DNA of 64,000 bases from JABCZH01 sp963803775 (GTDB taxonomy: Bacteria; Acidobacteriota; Terriglobia; Terriglobales; Acidobacteriaceae). Position numbers and translations under genes: made by a program. The stretch covers positions 1-64,000 of the forward strand of contig CAWDNS010000005.1 in the NCBI GenBank assembly GCA_963803775.1, in the 5' to 3' direction. Below are positions 18,707-27,211 of this stretch, piece by piece. Within the stretch, counting starts at the first letter, position 1. Every line of letters begins with the position of its first letter. The notes below the pieces were generated by a model. It searched no databases. It was given only the letters and a program-made list of their open reading frames with translations, and was not told the origin of the DNA.

Positions 18707-20068
18707 ATGCCGACCATTCAATTGCGAACCGCCATCCCCGGCCCAAAGTCCAAAGCCTTGGGAGAACGCCGCACCAATGCCATTCCTCGTGGCCTGTCGC
18801 ACGGCACTCCTGTGTATGTTGCTAAGGCGCAAGATGCCTGGATGGAAGACGTCGACGGCAACCGCTACATCGATTTCGCCGGAGGCATAGGCTGCGTCAA
18901 TGTCGGCCACCGGCAGGAACCTGTGCTCACCGCCATTCGCGAACAGCTCGACCGCTTTCTCCATGTCTGCGTGCAGGTCACGCCGTATGAGAACTATGTT
19001 CGCCTCGCCGAGCGCATGAATGAAGTCACTCCCGGCAAGTTTCCCAAGAAGACGCTGTTCGTAAACTCGGGCGCTGAGGCGGTCGAGAATGCCGTAAAGA
19101 TCGCCCGAGCTCACACCGGTCGCACCGGAATCATCGCCTTCGAAGATGCTTTCCACGGTCGCACCATGATGACGCTCGCCCTCACCAGCAAGACTCATCC
19201 CTATAAGGCCGGTTTCGGCCCGCTCCCCGGAGACGTGTACCGTATTCCATACGCGTATTGCTATCGCTGCTCTTATTCGCTGAAATATCCCTCTTGCGAT
19301 CTTTTCTGCGCACGGCATTTGGAAGATACTTTCAAAAGAGTGGTCGCATCGGAAGATGTCGCTGCCGTGATCGCCGAACCGGTGTTGGGCGAAGGCGGAT
19401 TTGTTGTCCCCCCGCCTGATTATTTCCGGGTTCTAATCGACATCTGCCGCAAGCATGGCGTGTTGTTCATCGCTGACGAAGTTCAAAGTGGATTTGGTCG
19501 TACTGGAACTCTCTTTGCCAGCGAGCACTACGGGATCGAGCCTGACATTCTGGTCTCGGCCAAGTCGCTCGGCGGCGGGCTGCCTCTGGCAGCCATCACC
19601 GGCCGCGCCGAAATCATGGATGCTCCCGGCCCCGGCGGCCTGGGCGGTACCTTTGCTGGCAATCCTGTTTCTTGCGCGGCTGCGCTGGCCGTGCTCGAAA
19701 TGTTCGACCGCAAAGATCTTTTGCGTCGCGCCAACGAAATAGGAAGCCACTTTCAAAGGCGCGCCAAAGAATGGCAGAAACGTTGGCCCATCGTCGGAGA
19801 TGTCCGAGGTCTGGGCGGCATGCAGGCCATCGAACTGGTCAAATCTGCTGAAACGCGCGACCCTGCGGCCGACGAGACCAAACAAATCACGCAATACTGC
19901 TACGAGCACGGCCTGATTACGCTCACCGCCGGCTCGTATTCCAACGTGATTCGCGTGCTGGTGCCGCTCGTTGTCACCAATGAGCAGATGGACGAAGCGC
20001 TCGAGGTTCTGGAAGCGGCGCTGCAGATGGTAAGCGAGCGCCAGAGTGCTGTGGCACAAGTCAAGTAA
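18707..20068 (+). CDS. Class III aminotransferase, 4-aminobutyrate (GabT)-like
   Basis: A 453-residue PLP enzyme. Motifs are FAGGIGCVNVGHRQEPV, FVNSGAEAVENAVKIAR, FEDAFHGRTMMTLALT, LFIADEVQSGFGRTG and LVSAKSLGGGLPLAAITGR with the PLP lysine. It has the high similarity to GabT/ornithine-type omega-aminotransferases expected for GABA to succinate-semialdehyde conversion. A Cys-rich insert (YCYRCSYSLKYPSCDLFC) is present at about residues 175-200. ATG 18707 is preferred over GTG 18695. It follows the aldehyde dehydrogenase by 61 bp. Confidence 0.9.
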   Translation: MPTIQLRTAIPGPKSKALGERRTNAIPRGLSHGTPVYVAKAQDAWMEDVDGNRYIDFAGGIGCVNVGHRQEPVLTAIREQLDRFLHVCVQVTPYENYVRLAERMNEVTPGKFPKKTLFVNSGAEAVENAVKIARAHTGRTGIIAFEDAFHGRTMMTLALTSKTHPYKAGFGPLPGDVYRIPYAYCYRCSYSLKYPSCDLFCARHLEDTFKRVVASEDVAAVIAEPVLGEGGFVVPPPDYFRVLIDICRKHGVLFIADEVQSGFGRTGTLFASEHYGIEPDILVSAKSLGGGLPLAAITGRAEIMDAPGPGGLGGTFAGNPVSCAAALAVLEMFDRKDLLRRANEIGSHFQRRAKEWQKRWPIVGDVRGLGGMQAIELVKSAETRDPAADETKQITQYCYEHGLITLTAGSYSNVIRVLVPLVVTNEQMDEALEVLEAALQMVSERQSAVAQVK

Positions 20069-20084
20069 CGGAGATTATTCATTC

Positions 20085-21575
20085 ATGCCGGTTGCAGCAC
20101 CTCCGACCATCAAAGTCCCGAATTTCATCAACGGCCGCTGGGTCGAGTCCCATGCTTCCGAATGGCTTGATGTCGCCAATCCCGCCACCGGCGAGACTAT
20201 CGCGCAAACGCCGTTGTCTGATGCCGGAGAAGTCGCCTCAGCCGTCGAAGCCGCCGCCGCTGCCTATCCCGAATGGCGCCGCACTCCTCCTGAGGACCGC
20301 ATCCAGCCGCTTTTCAAGCTGAAGCAAATCCTAGAAGATCACATCGACGAACTGGGGCGCATCATCACCCAGGAAAATGGCAAGACTTTCGCCGAGGGCA
20401 AAGCTGAACTGCGCCGTGCCATCGAGAACGTCGAAGTTGCTTGCGGCATTCCGATGATGATGCAGGGCTACAACCTCGAAGATGTTGCCCGCGGCATCGA
20501 CGAAATCATGATCCGGCAGCCGCTCGGCGTGGTTGCAGCCATCACTCCGTTCAATTTTCCCGGCATGATTCCGTTCTGGTTTCTGCCTTACGCCATCGCC
20601 TGCGGCAACACTTTCATCCTCAAGCCTTCTGAGCGCGTGCCTCTTACCATGCGCCGTGCTTTCGAGTTGTTGGAGCAGACCGGTCTGCCCAAGGGTGTGG
20701 TCAACTTGGTGAATGGCGGCAAGGACGCGGTCAACGCACTGCTTGACCACCCCAAGGTACGGGCGATTAGTTTTGTAGGATCAACCCCAGTCGCCAGACA
20801 CGTCTACGCGCGTGCTGGAACAAATGGAAAGCGCGCGCAATGCCAGGGCGGAGCCAAGAACCACGTCATCGTTCTCCCCGATGCCGACATGGCGATGGCG
20901 ACGCAGATCATCAGCGACAGCGCTTTCGGCTGTGCCGGCCAGCGCTGCCTTGCAGTTTCAGTCGCGGTGACCGTGGGCGAAGCTCAGAAGACATTTCGTG
21001 ATGCCATCTCCGAAGCTGCTGCAACCCTGCGCGTCGGCAACGGCCTCGACGAAGGCGTGCAGATGGGTCCAGTAATCACTCCTCAAAGCAAGTCGCGTGT
21101 TGAGTCGCTGATCACGACCGGCGCGAAGCAGGGTGCGAGAGTTTTGCTGGACGGACGCAATGCCAAGATCCCAAAGTACGAAGCAGGGAACTTCATGAAG
21201 CCGACCATCCTCGACGATCTTCCCGCCACCAGCGAACTTGCCGATACCGAAATCTTCGGCCCAGTTCTTAGCTTGGTCCATGCCAGTGACATGGACGACG
21301 CCATGGCATTCCTCGAGCGCAGCCCGTATGGCAACCAAGCGTCGTTATTTACTTCAAGCGGCGCCGCGGCACGGCGCTTCCGCTACGAAGCCCCGGCAGG
21401 AAATATCGGCATCAACATTGGCGTGGCTGCTCCCATGGCATATTTTCCGTTTAGCGGCTGGAAAGACAGCTTCTTCGGAATCATGCACGGCCAGGGCCGC
21501 GACGCAGTCGAGTTTTATACAGAAAAGAAAGTGGTCGTAGAGCGCTGGGCAAAAGAGCACTCGCGGAAATTTTGA
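20085..21575 (+). CDS. mmsA: CoA-acylating methylmalonate/malonate-semialdehyde dehydrogenase
   Basis: A 496-residue ALDH-superfamily enzyme of the MmsA/IolA group, which converts malonate or methylmalonate semialdehyde plus CoA and NAD to acetyl- or propionyl-CoA and CO2. The diagnostic features are ITPFNFPGMIPFWFLPYAIACGN, FVGSTPVARHVY, the MmsA-type QGGAKNHVIVLPDAD in place of the usual ELGGK, and catalytic Cys in GCAGQRCLA. ATG 20085 has ACGGAG ten bases upstream. The open frame extends to 20046, overlapping the previous gene. It provides the exit from beta-alanine catabolism to acetyl-CoA. Confidence 0.93.
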   Translation: MPVAAPPTIKVPNFINGRWVESHASEWLDVANPATGETIAQTPLSDAGEVASAVEAAAAAYPEWRRTPPEDRIQPLFKLKQILEDHIDELGRIITQENGKTFAEGKAELRRAIENVEVACGIPMMMQGYNLEDVARGIDEIMIRQPLGVVAAITPFNFPGMIPFWFLPYAIACGNTFILKPSERVPLTMRRAFELLEQTGLPKGVVNLVNGGKDAVNALLDHPKVRAISFVGSTPVARHVYARAGTNGKRAQCQGGAKNHVIVLPDADMAMATQIISDSAFGCAGQRCLAVSVAVTVGEAQKTFRDAISEAAATLRVGNGLDEGVQMGPVITPQSKSRVESLITTGAKQGARVLLDGRNAKIPKYEAGNFMKPTILDDLPATSELADTEIFGPVLSLVHASDMDDAMAFLERSPYGNQASLFTSSGAAARRFRYEAPAGNIGINIGVAAPMAYFPFSGWKDSFFGIMHGQGRDAVEFYTEKKVVVERWAKEHSRKF

Positions 21576-21583
21576 ATTTGATC

Positions 21584-21659
21584 TCCTTTGTGTACCTTTG
21601 TGTCCTTTGTGGTTTACAAGGGCTTTCTAACCACAAAGGACACAAAGGTACACAAAGGA
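21584..21659. repeat. Perfect 31-bp inverted repeat (CTTTGTGT family) between mmsA and the next aminotransferase
   Basis: The left arm 21584-21614 and right arm 21629-21659 are exact reverse complements around a 14-nt loop. The arms are built from CTTTGTG/CACAAAG units. The structure begins nine bases after the mmsA stop and ends 15 bases before the next start codon, inside an apparent operon. Related CTCTGTG-type sequences lie at 46446-46473, 49562-49593 and 52766-52795. Confidence 0.9.
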
Positions 21660-21674
21660 AATCCCGAGGGATTC

Positions 21675-22970
21675 ATGTCTAACACGATTCAGAAGTACAA
21701 AGACTACGTAATGACCGGCTTCATGAAGTCGGTTGTCCCCATAGTCATCGATCACGCGAGCGGCGTCACCGTCACCGACGTCAACGGCCGCGAGTATCTC
21801 GATTGTTTTGCCGGCATTTCCGTGGTCAACGCCGGACACAACAATCCCCAAGTCATCGCCGCCGCCAAAGCCCAGATGGACAAGCTCGTCCACTGCTCGT
21901 CATACATCTATCACGTGCAACCGGTCGCCGATCTCGCCGAGAAGATTGCGCAAATCGCTCCTCGTGGGCTCACCAAGACTTTTTTTGGCAACGGCGGCGC
22001 CGAAGCCATTGAAGGCGCCATGAAGTTGGCGCGTCTCTTCACCGGCAAACACGAGTTCATCGCTCTTCACGCCAGTTTCCACGGGCGCAGTTGGGGAACC
22101 CTCAGCATCACTGGTAATCAAGGCCGCAAGAAGCGCGGCGGCCCATACGCCTCGGGTGTAGCTTTCGCGCCCGCTCCCTACGCCTACCGCTCGCAGTGGC
22201 GCAACGATCCTGAAGAATGTGGACGCCAATGCGCTCGCTCCATCGACGATGTCATTCGGTTCGCGACTTGCGCCGATGTCGCCGCTTTCATCGCCGAGCC
22301 GGTGATGGGCGAAGGCGGCATTATCGTACCGCCGCTAAATTACTTCAAAGAGGTAAAGAAGATCCTCGACCAGCACGGCATTCTGTTCATCGCCGACGAA
22401 GTGCAATCCGGCTTTGGCCGTACCGGCAAGATGTTTGCCTACGAGCATTTCGGTGTCGCTCCCGATATTCTGGTCACCGCAAAGGGCATCGCTGACGGAT
22501 TTCCCCTGAGCGCGTTCACGACGCGGCCTGAAATCGCCGCCGCCTTCAAACCCGGCGATCATCTTTCGACGTTCGGTGGTAATCCTGTTTCCTGCGCCGC
22601 CGCCCTTGCCAACATCGAATTCATGCAGAAAGAGGACCTGCCCACGCGAGCCGCCGAAACCGGCCACTACGCGATGTCGAAGCTGCGCGAGTTGCAGAAG
22701 CAGAATCCCATCATCGGGGACATTCGGGGCCTGGGTCTGATGATCGGCGTCGAACTGGTGAAAGATGAAAAGCTGACTCCGGCGACGGCTGAGGCTGAGG
22801 CCATCCGTGACGCGCTGCTGAAGAATGGAGTGTTGGTGGGTGTAGGCGGCGTATATGGCAACGTGATTCGTTTCCAGCCGCCGCTGATCATCACCCGGCA
22901 GCAAATCGACCAAGCCATCAGCGCGTTTGCGACGGCACTTCAGGAAGTGGCCCAGCCCGCGGCTGTTTAA
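21675..22970 (+). CDS. Class III omega-aminotransferase
   Basis: A 431-residue PLP enzyme of the omega-amino acid:pyruvate / GABA aminotransferase group. Visible are VNGREYLDCFAGISVVNAGHNNP, FFGNGGAEAIEGAMKLAR, LHASFHGRSWGTLS, LFIADEVQSGFGRTG and LVTAKGIADGFPLSAF (PLP lysine). The open frame runs from 21588 through the inverted repeat, but ATG 21675 (MSNTIQKYKDYV) gives the normal family N-terminus and CGAGGG lies nearby. Its position after mmsA suggests it makes malonate semialdehyde from beta-alanine, or an equivalent step. Confidence 0.9.
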   Translation: MSNTIQKYKDYVMTGFMKSVVPIVIDHASGVTVTDVNGREYLDCFAGISVVNAGHNNPQVIAAAKAQMDKLVHCSSYIYHVQPVADLAEKIAQIAPRGLTKTFFGNGGAEAIEGAMKLARLFTGKHEFIALHASFHGRSWGTLSITGNQGRKKRGGPYASGVAFAPAPYAYRSQWRNDPEECGRQCARSIDDVIRFATCADVAAFIAEPVMGEGGIIVPPLNYFKEVKKILDQHGILFIADEVQSGFGRTGKMFAYEHFGVAPDILVTAKGIADGFPLSAFTTRPEIAAAFKPGDHLSTFGGNPVSCAAALANIEFMQKEDLPTRAAETGHYAMSKLRELQKQNPIIGDIRGLGLMIGVELVKDEKLTPATAEAEAIRDALLKNGVLVGVGGVYGNVIRFQPPLIITRQQIDQAISAFATALQEVAQPAAV

Positions 22971-22975
22971 TGTAG

Positions 22976-22996
22976 GCGCGGGCGTCCTCGCCCGTG
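22976..22996. repeat. Short GC hairpin repeat between convergent genes
   Basis: GCGGGCG-TCCT-CGCCCGT forms a compact stem between the ends of the aminotransferase and the DUF4097 gene. A related sequence (GGGGCGGACGCCCTGGCCGCC) appears at about 58926, so it belongs to a dispersed repeat class. It may act as a bidirectional transcription barrier. Confidence 0.4.
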
Positions 22997-23000
22997 CTCC

Positions 23001-23879
23001 TCAAATCTCATCATCGTCATCCCTATCGTCATCCCTGTCCCGGCTGCCCAGATCTTTCACCGTGCTCAAGGTTCGTCCGTCATTGGCGTGCCGGATCTCG
23101 ATTCGTCCGTTCACATTGGACAGCTCAATTCGCGGGCCGCCGCTGCCTAGCTCTCCCCGCAAGTCGTGTCCGACATAGCGATGGTTATTGACATGCAGCC
23201 CGAACTCATCTTCGATGCTACCCGACACCGTTGACGCTTCGACTTCTGCCTTGGCGTCCGAAGGCAAAGTCAGTTCAATTCCGCCATTCACCGAAGAAAG
23301 TTCAACCGGTGAGTTACTCAGCTTGTCGAACTGCACTTCCATCCGGCTGTTCACCGATTCCAGTTTGACCCGGCCCTGCAATCCCTGCACTGTCATTCGC
23401 CCGTTAATGCACGATGCGCGCACTTCGCCCGCCACTCCGTGAATATCCAGTGGCCCATTGATCAGCTTGATTTCATCCAGCCGGGAATTTCTAGGGACGG
23501 TAAGCGTGTACTCTACGCTCGCCGGATTGTTCCAGCCGCCACTATCCCAGGTATGGTTGCGATCGCGATATTTGGTGCGGATCGACACATAGCTGCTCCC
23601 GCTCTCCACTTCGATTTCTGCTTCGTCCATGCGCTCCTTGGTATTCGCATACTTCACCGCGTCCACCTTGACCTCGTTTTGGTCCCATGCCGTAATGTGG
23701 ACCGCTCCATTGATATTGTCGAGTTTCACGCGGCCTCCGGCGCCCAGCGGATAGGTGTGATGGAATTCCTCGGTCACCTTTCCGTAATCCTTGGCATTGG
23801 CTGCGGTCGTGTAGAGCAGGGCACAGAGCAAGCCCAGAATCGCTCCCATCCAGGCGGCAAGTCGGCGTTGGCGGTTCAT
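23001..23879 (-). CDS. Exported DUF4097-type beta-strand repeat protein
   Basis: A 292-residue protein with a signal peptide (AAWMGAILGLLCALLYTTAANA) and a series of short beta-strand repeats of the form V-x-L-x-x-V-N-G-x-I. Examples are VKLDNINGAVHITAW, IKLINGPLDIHGV, VRASCINGRMTV and IELSNVNGRIEI. The tail is Asp/Arg-rich. DUF4097 proteins are putative adhesins of unknown function. ATG 23879 has GGAGGA five bases upstream, which fixes the start inside a longer open frame that reaches 23948. It converges with the catabolic operon. Confidence 0.85.
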   Translation of the reverse strand: MNRQRRLAAWMGAILGLLCALLYTTAANAKDYGKVTEEFHHTYPLGAGGRVKLDNINGAVHITAWDQNEVKVDAVKYANTKERMDEAEIEVESGSSYVSIRTKYRDRNHTWDSGGWNNPASVEYTLTVPRNSRLDEIKLINGPLDIHGVAGEVRASCINGRMTVQGLQGRVKLESVNSRMEVQFDKLSNSPVELSSVNGGIELTLPSDAKAEVEASTVSGSIEDEFGLHVNNHRYVGHDLRGELGSGGPRIELSNVNGRIEIRHANDGRTLSTVKDLGSRDRDDDRDDDDEI

Positions 23880-24056
23880 AGTTCCTCCGGTTAGACAAAG
23901 CTTAGACGCGCCAACATGGAGTTTGTGAGTGGAATCAATTTCCCACAACTAGCGCAGCTCATAACTCGATGCAGATCAGTTACTTCCGTTATCTTCCTCA
24001 TACATTCGCAATCCCGCACAATGGGCCCAACCAGCAGCAGGAAGTGAGGAAGTGCA

Positions 24057-25151
24057 GTGCAGTATCTCCCGAAGTATTCAGGCCGCCGGCTGGCCCCGGC
24101 TCCGGTCTTGCGCTCGAGGTGCGCTCTATTTCTCGCTGTCTTCCTGTCTCCCGCGCTACTTTTCGCACAACCCTATGGCGCCGATAGCCCTGTTCCCATC
24201 CTCACCGGCAACGCCGGTTTCTTTACCAACGTTGTTGCTGGCAAGACTGAAATCGTATCGGAAATCAATCCCGTAGTCCTTGTGCCTCTCGGAGAGCATT
24301 GGCTGATCGAGGCCCGTGGCGAATTCGAAGGCGATTTCCAGCGCAAGGACTGGGGCGATGGTCCTTACGGCGGTCAAGTGGGAAAAGAACTCGATTACCT
24401 TCAGGCCGACTACATCGCTAACCCCTACGTGACTGTAACCGTCGGACGTTTCCTGACGCCCTTCGGCATCTACAACGAGCGTTTGTACCCCATCTGGATC
24501 CGTGACCTGCAATCGACGCCCCTGATCTTCCCCATCGGCACCGGCTCCAGCAATGGCGTGATGTTCCGCGGCGGGTTCCCGCTGAATGCTAAGGTCAATC
24601 TCAATTATGCGACCTACTTCTCCGTGGCGAGCACCAACGACACCTTGGATTCCGACCGTATCGCCGGCGGCCGCGCAGGTCTGTTCTTCCCGGGCCCGCG
24701 AATTGAGGTCGGCGCCTCCTGGCAAAAACTTCTACAGGAGGAGCGCACCAACGCCTTCGGATTCCACTTTGCCTGGCAGCCCACGCCGCTGCCGCTCAAC
24801 TTGCGCTCCGAGTACGCGCGATCGGACCTGGGCAGCGGCTACTGGATTGAAGCAGCTTATCGCCTCAGCCAGATTCGAGGTTGGAACAAGTTCATGCGTC
24901 GCGCCGAAGTTGTGGGCCGAGTCCAGCAGTTGTTCGCCGGCACCGTCGATGAAGATGACGCCGAAGAGTACGGGTTGCCTGATGTCAACACTCAGGAGGC
25001 AGACTTCGGCCTGAACTATTACCTGCACGACGGGCTCAAGGCGACCGCCAGTTACGGCCGTCAATTCAGCTCTGACGGTAACTTCAACCTGTGGAACGTG
25101 GGCATCGCTTACCGTTTTGCATTGCCCTTGGGCCGACCGGGGTTGCAATGA
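24057..25151 (+). CDS. Outer-membrane porin (phosphate-selective porin O/P-like)
   Basis: A 364-residue protein with signal peptide (CALFLAVFLSPALLFAQ) and alternating amphipathic beta strands. The segment YIANPYVTVTVGRFLTPFGIYNERLYPIW is typical of porins of the OprO/P or Bbp16 type, and the last strand is NLWNVGIAYRFALPLG. GTG 24057 is supported by AGGA at 24047-24050. The stop overlaps the start of the cytochrome gene, so the genes are translationally linked. Confidence 0.82.
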   Translation: MQYLPKYSGRRLAPAPVLRSRCALFLAVFLSPALLFAQPYGADSPVPILTGNAGFFTNVVAGKTEIVSEINPVVLVPLGEHWLIEARGEFEGDFQRKDWGDGPYGGQVGKELDYLQADYIANPYVTVTVGRFLTPFGIYNERLYPIWIRDLQSTPLIFPIGTGSSNGVMFRGGFPLNAKVNLNYATYFSVASTNDTLDSDRIAGGRAGLFFPGPRIEVGASWQKLLQEERTNAFGFHFAWQPTPLPLNLRSEYARSDLGSGYWIEAAYRLSQIRGWNKFMRRAEVVGRVQQLFAGTVDEDDAEEYGLPDVNTQEADFGLNYYLHDGLKATASYGRQFSSDGNFNLWNVGIAYRFALPLGRPGLQ

Positions 25152-25468
25152 CCGGGTTTGCAATGACAAAGAGATTGAAAATCATCGCGATGTTGTGGAT
25201 TGCAGCCTTGATTTCTATCGCTGCCGCCGCCGTCCCACCGCGAAACAGCAATTCGCCCGCGGCTCCGCCCACGGTGAGCAAGCTTCAAGACGCCGACGCC
25301 ATGCGACTGGAGGGCGAAAAACGGTTCCGCGCCAATTGCGGCCGCTGCCACGCCGCGCCGCAGAAGTTTCCGCCACGCATGATGGCGACTATCTTGCGAC
25401 ACATGCGGGTCAGAGCCACCATTACCGACGAGGATATGCGTCTGGTCCTCTATTACATGACACAGTAA
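25148..25468 (+). CDS. Small exported monoheme cytochrome c-like protein
   Basis: A 106-residue protein with an N-terminal membrane/signal segment (IIAMLWIAALISIAAAAV) and one heme-binding motif CGRCH. Several Met residues follow (PPRMMATILRHM) that could supply the sixth heme ligand. ATG 25148 overlaps the porin stop (ATGA); ATG 25163 is an alternative start. It probably carries electrons in the periplasm. Its neighbours, an outer-membrane barrel and a CuA protein, suggest a shared redox module. Confidence 0.8.
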   Translation: MTGFAMTKRLKIIAMLWIAALISIAAAAVPPRNSNSPAAPPTVSKLQDADAMRLEGEKRFRANCGRCHAAPQKFPPRMMATILRHMRVRATITDEDMRLVLYYMTQ

Positions 25469-25493
25469 GCGTTGGGCGAGGACAATATCACGC

Positions 25494-25910
25494 ATGCGCG
25501 CACGCGTTCTGTTTGGGCTGGCCATAGTTCTTTGTGCCGTCGGTTGGGCCCAAGTGCTGGTGTCAGGTCAAATTCGGGTCATTGAGATTCTGGCCGACAA
25601 GGACAGCCGTTACAAAATCGCGGGCGAGAAGACACCAGAGATTACGGTGAAAGCGGGCGAACAGGTCTTGCTTCGGATCACCGCCCGCAAAGCAAAATCG
25701 CATAACCGCGATGGCTCGATCCACGGATTCTCGCTGTTGCGTGCCAAAGATCGTTCCAAGGTTCCGGACTGGGATCTTTTGCTGAAGCCGGGTACGCAGG
25801 AGTTTGCCATGACCGCGCCGCAAGAGCCTGGTGACTATGTAGTGGTCTGCACGGTCATTTGCAGTGAGGATCACGAGGGCATGTTCATGAATTTTGTAGT
25901 GGAACCTTGA
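25494..25910 (+). CDS. Exported CuA-type cupredoxin
   Basis: A 138-residue protein with signal peptide (VLFGLAIVLCAVGWAQ) and a cupredoxin fold. The end carries CTVICSEDHEGM, which is exactly the C-x3-C-x3-H-x2-M pattern of the binuclear CuA site of cytochrome oxidase subunit II and nitrous-oxide reductase. The upstream His is in DGSIHGFSL. There are no transmembrane helices beyond the signal and no oxidase genes nearby, so this is a free-standing CuA domain. It follows the cytochrome gene by 25 bp. Confidence 0.88.
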   Translation: MRARVLFGLAIVLCAVGWAQVLVSGQIRVIEILADKDSRYKIAGEKTPEITVKAGEQVLLRITARKAKSHNRDGSIHGFSLLRAKDRSKVPDWDLLLKPGTQEFAMTAPQEPGDYVVVCTVICSEDHEGMFMNFVVEP

Positions 25911-25971
25911 TCACGCTCGGCGTGTGTTGGATGTGCTGTACACTCTTTTGCAGTCAGTGGGAGTCGAAATT

Positions 25972-26349
25972 ATGAAAACAGGCAAGGCCTGGGTCGCAAT
26001 CGTTGCCATCTTATCGGCATTCGCTGCCTATGCCGTCGATGAGGAACCCGCCACGTTTAAGGGCGAGATTTCCGACAGCCAGTGCGCTTTCAACGTTCAC
26101 TCGCTCACAAAATCGCACGAGGAGATGTTGAAGTCCAAGTCCGGCGCTGCCGGGCACACCGCCGCCACTTGTTCTATTTATTGCATAACTCAACTCGGAG
26201 GGAAATTCGTGCTGACCTCCAGAAGGCATGTCTATCATTTGGACAATCAGGATTTGCCCCGCCGCTTCGTCGGCCAGAAGGTCAAACTGCGTGGCACCCT
26301 GGACGCAAAAGGCGACTCGATCCACGTTGTGAGCATCGACGCCGAGTAG
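25972..26349 (+). CDS. Small exported protein, DUF5818-like
   Basis: A 125-residue protein with a cleavable signal (VAIVAILSAFAAYA). The mature part contains GEISDSQC, a second Cys pair (CSIYC), and ends in an OB-like strand set (VGQKVKLRGTLDAKGDSIHVVSID). The C-terminal half resembles the small protein at 43656-43964. ATG 25972 is supported by GGGAG at ~25959; the open frame reaches 25924. The function is unknown. It is the last gene of the porin-cytochrome-CuA string. Confidence 0.65.
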   Translation: MKTGKAWVAIVAILSAFAAYAVDEEPATFKGEISDSQCAFNVHSLTKSHEEMLKSKSGAAGHTAATCSIYCITQLGGKFVLTSRRHVYHLDNQDLPRRFVGQKVKLRGTLDAKGDSIHVVSIDAE

Positions 26350-26719
26350 AAGGTGCTGCTCCCGCAAGGCCAGGCACGGTTCTTCTATCCCACCCGACGT
26401 ACCACAGGGATTCGTGTGCCTGGCGCGTGACCACGTCCACACCGCAGGTTCTTGAAGAATCCCCTCTCAATCAGGCGCAAGGTTCGGAATCGCACCTCCT
26501 CCGGCCCGCTCTGTCCACCCGTCAGCCAGTGGAACCCGATAGGCAAATCGCATCGCTGTTCATTGCAGACGGTCTCGACGCACCAGCAGGTGAATAATTC
26601 GCGCCCAACGAGGAATCGCGTGAGGAAAAGACAAGTGCAACTGGACTGATCTCGAAAGCCCCACTAACTTTTCTGGTTCCTTCGGCCCCTGCTATCATCG
26701 TCCCCCTGGGGAGGCTCAG
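26350..26719. other. 370-bp interval with no convincing gene
   Basis: Neither strand has an open frame with a plausible start and recognisable product. One minus-strand frame stays open for about 75 codons (near 26390-26610) but begins nowhere obvious and I do not recognise it. GGGGAGG at 26708-26714 belongs to the next gene. Confidence 0.5.
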
Positions 26720-27085
26720 ATGACCGGCACCAACCGACCACATATTCGTTTTGAATGCATAAACCCAATTCTGCGCGTCGAAAATATGCAGGCCAGCCTC
26801 CGTTTCTACGTGGACGCGCTGGGCTTCCAGAACGCCAGTTGGGGCACCGAAGATTTCACCTCGATTACGCGCGATGGAACCGGCATATACCTTTGCCGCG
26901 GCGGTCAAGGCCAGGGTCGTGCGTGGATATGGCTTGGTGTGGACGACGTTGAAAAGCTCCATCAGGAATACCAAACCCTCGGTCTAAAGATTCGTCTCCC
27001 TCCTACCAACTATTCGTGGGCTCTCGAAATGCACCTCGAAGATCCTGATGGCAATGTGCTGCGTTTGGGATCCGAGCCGAAGTAG
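26720..27085 (+). CDS. VOC-superfamily (glyoxalase/bleomycin-resistance-like) protein
   Basis: A 121-residue protein with the two beta-alpha-beta-beta-beta halves of the VOC fold. It begins with NPILRVENMQASLRFYVDALGF, has a middle GVDDVEKLHQEYQTLG, and ends in the typical MHLEDPDGNVLRLGSEP with the metal-site acidic residue. Members are metal-dependent isomerases, dioxygenases or drug-binding proteins, and the substrate here cannot be told. GGGGAGG five bases before ATG 26720 is a strong ribosome-binding site. It is a single gene. Confidence 0.88.
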   Translation: MTGTNRPHIRFECINPILRVENMQASLRFYVDALGFQNASWGTEDFTSITRDGTGIYLCRGGQGQGRAWIWLGVDDVEKLHQEYQTLGLKIRLPPTNYSWALEMHLEDPDGNVLRLGSEPK

Positions 27086-27211
27086 ACCGGACCGTAGCAA
27101 AATGTTTTGACAAAGTTTTTACATTCCCATGTCACCGCTTCTCGTGTTGTGCGCTATGCTTCCGATCATAAGTCGGCCTAGTTTTGTAATCGGAGCATTC
27201 TGGAGGGCACA

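Noticed and set aside
17407..18717. A 436-residue minus-strand open frame opposite the aldehyde dehydrogenase
   Set aside because: It is a shadow frame caused by high-GC codon bias; the plus strand encodes an intact, motif-complete ALDH.
26522..26974. A 150-residue minus-strand open frame opposite the VOC gene
   Set aside because: It covers the VOC gene, which has a strong ribosome-binding site and a clear fold; the rest is unrecognisable.
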